A DNA stretch of 6,960 nt. Source: Acidobacteriota bacterium. GTDB taxonomy: Bacteria > Acidobacteriota > Terriglobia > 20CM-2-55-15. Made by a program: the position numbers and the translations under genes. The notes below the pieces were generated by a model, which searched no databases, was not told where the DNA came from, and saw only the letters and a list, made by a program, of their open reading frames with translations. The first letter of the stretch is position 1; the number at the start of each line of letters is the position of its first letter. Location: positions 1 to 6,960 of the forward strand of contig QHXD01000459.1 in NCBI GenBank assembly GCA_003223895.1, in the 5' to 3' direction. Of the stretch, positions 4,817-6,960 are shown one piece after another.

Positions 4817-5941
4817 TCAAGGCCTGTTGTCCTGGCAAAAATAAGGCGGTAATTCCTCCCCCGCGACCCACTGGAGGTTCCAGCCCGCAGACCAGGTTTT
4901 GGTATAGGCGCCCGGATCATCGATTGTTACTTCGTACTTCAACGTATTCAAGTCCGGGCGCGAGATTCGCTCAATCAGATGAAGCTGCTCGGTGTGCGGA
5001 AGACCGCCGTTCGAAAACCAGAATTTCTCATTGAAACCCTTTGTATCGACCACGAACGTATCGCCTTCCCATTTCCCTACCGCGCGGCCGTAATAAAGCG
5101 GATTGTCCGCATCGCCGCGAATCTGACCCTGCTGAGCGCGTCCATCTGTATAAATGATCCGATAGTTATGGTTGCCGCTGCCAATGAAAACGAAAATGCG
5201 CTGGCGACTGTGATCCTCGACGAACTGCATTCCATACGGAAGCTGGAACTGGCGAGGACCACCCGGAGGCATGCAATACAGGAACATGGGATCGTCTTTC
5301 AGAAAATTGCGCTGCCGGAGTTCGTACAAGTCCCGCGCCCAACGCTGAAAGGGAGCCACCTTGTCCACATCTGCAATGTTCTTCAAAAGACCGTTCGCGT
5401 CCGCTTGAACATTGGCCCCCGACTGCACAAGCCAGGTGGCGCTCGGGCTGGCCCAATATCCTGTCTGTCCGGGAGGAGGTCCTAGTCTCGCTTTGCCATC
5501 CGGCCACCGCGGGGTCGGTTGAGCCGCTCCGCTCGGGCGTGGACGCGAAACCGCCGCAGTCAGGTTCAGGATTTTTTTGCCGCCGCTGGTCATCGATACG
5601 GAATTTCCCCATGCCTGGCGGCTTCCGTCCTTCGCAGCGATACCCTGCACGGTAATCGCATCGCCGGGTTTCAATGAATCCCTGTTCCAGCCGCTCTTTT
5701 GAAGATCGACGGGACTTTCCAGTTCGATCGCCCAGTTGTTGACTGTATTTCCATCCTGGACATTCATGAATACATGAACGTGCGGATTCAACCAATCGAC
5801 TTTGGTGACAAGTCCCTTTAGCGTCATCGGTTTCTTGTCATCGAATTTAGCCTGAATCGCGTGGTGCGCTACCAATGGCGCGGCTGCCAACAATACACCC
5901 AGACCAACGGCTGGCAATAGACCGCAGATACCGGACTTCAT
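4817..5941 (-). CDS. Exported fusion of a DUF6152-type domain and a GRWEGDT-motif domain
   Basis: This 374-residue protein joins the two families that occur separately elsewhere in the window. After a signal peptide (1-25, ending LVA) comes a full DUF6152-type domain: HHAIQAKFDDKKP (26-38), VDWLNPHVHVF (48-58), GWNRDSLKPGDAI (84-96) and AKDGSRQAWGNSVSM (103-117). A Pro/Arg/Ser linker (about 130-147) leads into the GRWEGDT-type domain: PRWPDGKARLG (144-154), WARDLYELR (201-209), CMPPGGPR (233-240), TDGRAQ (265-270), GKWEGDTFVVDTKGFNE (289-305), DDPGAYTKTW (341-350) and CQDN (369-372). The linker region is where the separate partner has its own signal peptide. ATG at 5939-5941 is preceded by AGGAGGA 8 nt away. 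It is the first gene of the probable operon running down to 3003. The fusion implies that the two domains cooperate; the reaction or ligand is unknown. Confidence 0.8.
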   Translation of the reverse strand: MKSGICGLLPAVGLGVLLAAAPLVAHHAIQAKFDDKKPMTLKGLVTKVDWLNPHVHVFMNVQDGNTVNNWAIELESPVDLQKSGWNRDSLKPGDAITVQGIAAKDGSRQAWGNSVSMTSGGKKILNLTAAVSRPRPSGAAQPTPRWPDGKARLGPPPGQTGYWASPSATWLVQSGANVQADANGLLKNIADVDKVAPFQRWARDLYELRQRNFLKDDPMFLYCMPPGGPRQFQLPYGMQFVEDHSRQRIFVFIGSGNHNYRIIYTDGRAQQGQIRGDADNPLYYGRAVGKWEGDTFVVDTKGFNEKFWFSNGGLPHTEQLHLIERISRPDLNTLKYEVTIDDPGAYTKTWSAGWNLQWVAGEELPPYFCQDNRP

Positions 5942-5963
5942 TCGGTATTCCTCCTGTCGCGGG

Positions 5964-5992
5964 ATTGTTTATGAGGTTCGCTGATATGTCAA
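5964..5992 (-). promoter_or_regulatory. Sigma70-like promoter for the 5941-3003 gene cluster
   Basis: On the minus strand a perfect -35 box TTGACA (5987-5992) is followed, after 17 nt, by AACAAT (5964-5969). The start point would be near 5957, just ahead of the AGGAGGA ribosome binding site. A second possible site is a perfect -10 TATAAT at 6033-6038 (minus), which lacks a recognisable -35 box. Confidence 0.45.
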
Positions 5993-6054
5993 TGCAAACT
6001 TTATGTCACCAGAGAGTGCGAAGACGGCGCGTATTATAAGTCACTCGCAACTTT

Positions 6055-6082
6055 CGGCGTGAGGAGAATGCTCCCAACGCCG
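6055..6082 (-). terminator. Hairpin after the DUF2383-like gene
   Basis: On the minus strand, 12 nt after the stop at 6094-6096, CGGCGT and ACGCCG pair. After one mismatch and one G-U pair the stem continues with GGAG/CTCC around the loop CATT. There is no T-run behind it, so it could be a Rho-assisted or weak terminator, or simply a 3'-end stabiliser. It separates this gene from the promoter of the downstream cluster. Confidence 0.4.
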
Positions 6083-6093
6083 GCAGGTAGGAT

Positions 6094-6492
6094 TCAGGCG
6101 GCCTGGTGCAGAGAAACCAGTCTTTCGTAAGCTTGTTGCATTTCGGAATACTGGCGCTTGATCGTGGTGCAAACACCATCCAACTGTGTCGTCTTCAGTG
6201 CTTGCTGGTAATAGAAGAGGATCAGTGAGAGCGAGATCTTCCCGCACACGAACAGGCCGTTACGGTCACCGGGCACCGGTTCGGACGGCCACGCCGGCAG
6301 CGCGGGCCCGCCAACCTGGAGGATTGCGTTCTGCAGCTCCGACTCGAACCGAACGAGCTTCCGCCCGATCCCGAGCGCAAGTTCCTGCAAAGCGGGCTCG
6401 GGTACGTTCACTGCGCCGCCGAGGAAGATTTGCGAGCCGTGATTACATGCTTCAATCAACTTGAAAAGACTGCAGATCGTTTCGTCACTCAT
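6094..6492 (-). CDS. DUF2383/PA2169-like four-helix protein
   Basis: The 132-residue, largely helical protein has no signal peptide and is probably cytoplasmic. The segment DETICSLFKLIEACNHGSQIF (3-23) and the helix LQELALGIGRKLVRFESELQNAILQVGG (35-62) follow the pattern of DUF2383 proteins (PA2169 family), a ferritin-like four-helix bundle whose members start with a 'LxxLIExCxDG' helix. Two further helices follow (about 79-101 and 109-130, the last containing QYSEMQQAYERL). The usual acidic metal ligands of true ferritins are not evident, so metal storage is unlikely. A stress-related or structural role is inferred for the family. The ATG at 6490-6492 is supported by GAGAGGAG about 6 nt upstream; an upstream ATG at 6526-6528 has no such site. 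It is divergent from the CPXCG gene and not obviously linked to the exported-protein cluster. Confidence 0.5.
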   Translation of the reverse strand: MSDETICSLFKLIEACNHGSQIFLGGAVNVPEPALQELALGIGRKLVRFESELQNAILQVGGPALPAWPSEPVPGDRNGLFVCGKISLSLILFYYQQALKTTQLDGVCTTIKRQYSEMQQAYERLVSLHQAA

Positions 6493-6683
6493 GTGCGCTC
6501 CTCTCTTGATGATTCTCTTTGGACGCAAGCGGCGTTCCCGTCATAAGACCGGAAAAGGGTGGCAACCTTGTACCACACGGCGCGCGTATGTTTAAGCGGC
6601 ACAGCGCGAAACAACAAGGCCACAAAAAGAGGAAGTGAAGTGCCGCTGACGCAGTTGCTGGATTTCTTCCATGGTTTGGGGCG

Positions 6684-6689
6684 TATCAT
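6684..6689 (+). promoter_or_regulatory. -10 box placed for a leaderless or near-leaderless transcript
   Basis: TATCAT (5 of 6 to TATAAT) lies 9 nt upstream of the ATG at 6699, and there is no purine-rich ribosome binding site in between. The layout repeats that of the other plus-strand gene at 2511. No convincing -35 box is visible. Confidence 0.35.
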
Positions 6690-6698
6690 AACGGCGCG

Positions 6699-6875
6699 AT
6701 GGAACACTTCTTCGCGTGCCCTTACTGCGGCGAGACGATTTCCATGGTTCTGGATACGTCGGTGAGCAGACAGACTTATATCGAGGACTGCGAAGTTTGT
6801 TGCCGCCCGATCCAGATTCAGTACGCCGTCGAGGACGAGGCGGTAGTGGAGTTCGAAGCCTTGAGACAGGCGTAA
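6699..6875 (+). CDS. CPXCG-motif cysteine-rich small protein
   Basis: This 58-residue protein starts MEHFFACPYCGETISMVLD and has CPYCG at 7-11. A second knuckle, DCEVCCRPIQIQY, lies at 30-42 with C31, C34 and C35. The two C-x2-C pairs (C7/C10 and C31/C34) should hold one zinc ion. This is the pattern of the CPXCG cysteine-rich family (Pfam Cys_rich_CPXG), 55-65-residue proteins of unknown function. The acidic tail AVEDEAVVEFEALRQA is also typical. The length is normal for the family, so the gene is intact, ending at TAA 6873-6875. The ATG at 6699 is the natural family start. There is no ribosome binding site but a -10-like box 9 nt upstream. A copy of the palindromic element begins about 20 bp downstream. 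Confidence 0.85.
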   Translation: MEHFFACPYCGETISMVLDTSVSRQTYIEDCEVCCRPIQIQYAVEDEAVVEFEALRQA

Positions 6876-6897
6876 TGCGGGGACAGGCGAAGACCAG

Positions 6898-6960
6898 CCG
6901 CGAATGACGCGAATTACGCGAACGGCGCATCAAAGACCATTTATTGCGCCGTTCGCGTAA
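6898..6960. repeat. Palindromic intergenic element (copy 2), cut by the window edge
   Basis: A perfect 16-bp stem (6914-6929 with 6945-6960) encloses a 15-nt loop TCAAAGACCATTTAT. The left flank GCCGCGAATGACGCGAAT (6898-6915) matches copy 1 at 2913-2930. The stem differs from copy 1 on both sides so that pairing is kept (AACGGCGCA/TGCGCCGTT here; AATGGGGCGCA/TGCGCCCCATT in copy 1). The loop motif TCAAAG occurs on the plus strand here and on the minus strand in copy 1, so the loops are in opposite orientation. It follows the CPXCG gene by about 20 bp. The A/T-rich outer arms of copy 1 are not seen on this left side. Confidence 0.7.

Noticed and set aside
5166..5795. A 209-codon minus-strand open frame inside the fusion gene.
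   Set aside because: It overlaps the fusion gene in another frame and has low-complexity Arg/Ser/Gly composition with no motif.
3003..5941. Treating the exported cluster as a defence or toxin-antitoxin system.
   Set aside because: All four products carry N-terminal signal peptides and resemble small exported families. No nuclease, ATPase, toxin or DNA-binding motif is present.
6559..6765. A 68-codon plus-strand open frame upstream of and across the CPXCG gene start.
   Set aside because: It overlaps the well-supported CPXCG gene in another frame, lacks a ribosome binding site, and its product has no recognisable features.

Overview
The window looks like chromosomal DNA from an uncultivated soil-type bacterium, most likely an acidobacterium. 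This placement is an inference. It rests on several paralogous exported proteins with the HHSxxxEFD / NPH signature (DUF6152 type) and their GRWEGDT-motif partners, on small secreted beta-rich proteins of the type common in Acidobacteriota, and on moderately GC-rich codon use. There is no rRNA, tRNA, CRISPR array, phage gene or transposase in the window.

Layout, right to left, because most genes are on the minus strand. A plus-strand CPXCG cysteine-rich mini-gene (6699-6875) diverges from a DUF2383-like four-helix protein (6094-6492, minus). A hairpin follows the latter, and then a likely four-gene minus-strand unit begins: a DUF6152+GRWEGDT fusion (4817-5941), a free-standing DUF6152 protein (4341-4745), a free-standing GRWEGDT protein (3421-4287) and a small secreted protein (3003-3404). 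That unit runs into a long palindromic element (2884-3007), which also ends the convergent plus-strand cysteine-rich gene (2511-2879). A second copy of the element's core lies at the right edge (6898-6960).

The left third holds a second, decaying set of the same families. A small secreted protein (1943-2425) is followed 11 bp later by a Tat-signal carboxylesterase reduced to its N-terminus (1653-1931). Next are a possible 40-residue basic ORF (1471-1593), a GRWEGDT gene cut by an in-frame TAG (641-643) and a DUF6152 gene cut by an in-frame TAA (74-76). In both interrupted genes the same frame continues past the stop with recognisable family sequence. In the DUF6152 gene the stop sits exactly where both intact paralogues have Lys91.

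The DUF6152 and GRWEGDT families occur here three times as a set: fused once, adjacent and separate once, and adjacent and broken once. The natural reading is that the two exported domains work together in the periplasm or outside the cell. What they act on cannot be read from the sequence. Plausible promoters sit in front of the 346, 1309, 2425 and 5941 minus-strand starts. The two plus-strand genes have a -10-like box only 7-9 nt ahead of the start codon and no ribosome binding site, which suggests leaderless transcripts. I found no clear new defence or mobile system. The strongest signals are the paired nonsense codons, the fusion, and the two-copy palindromic repeat with paired stem changes.
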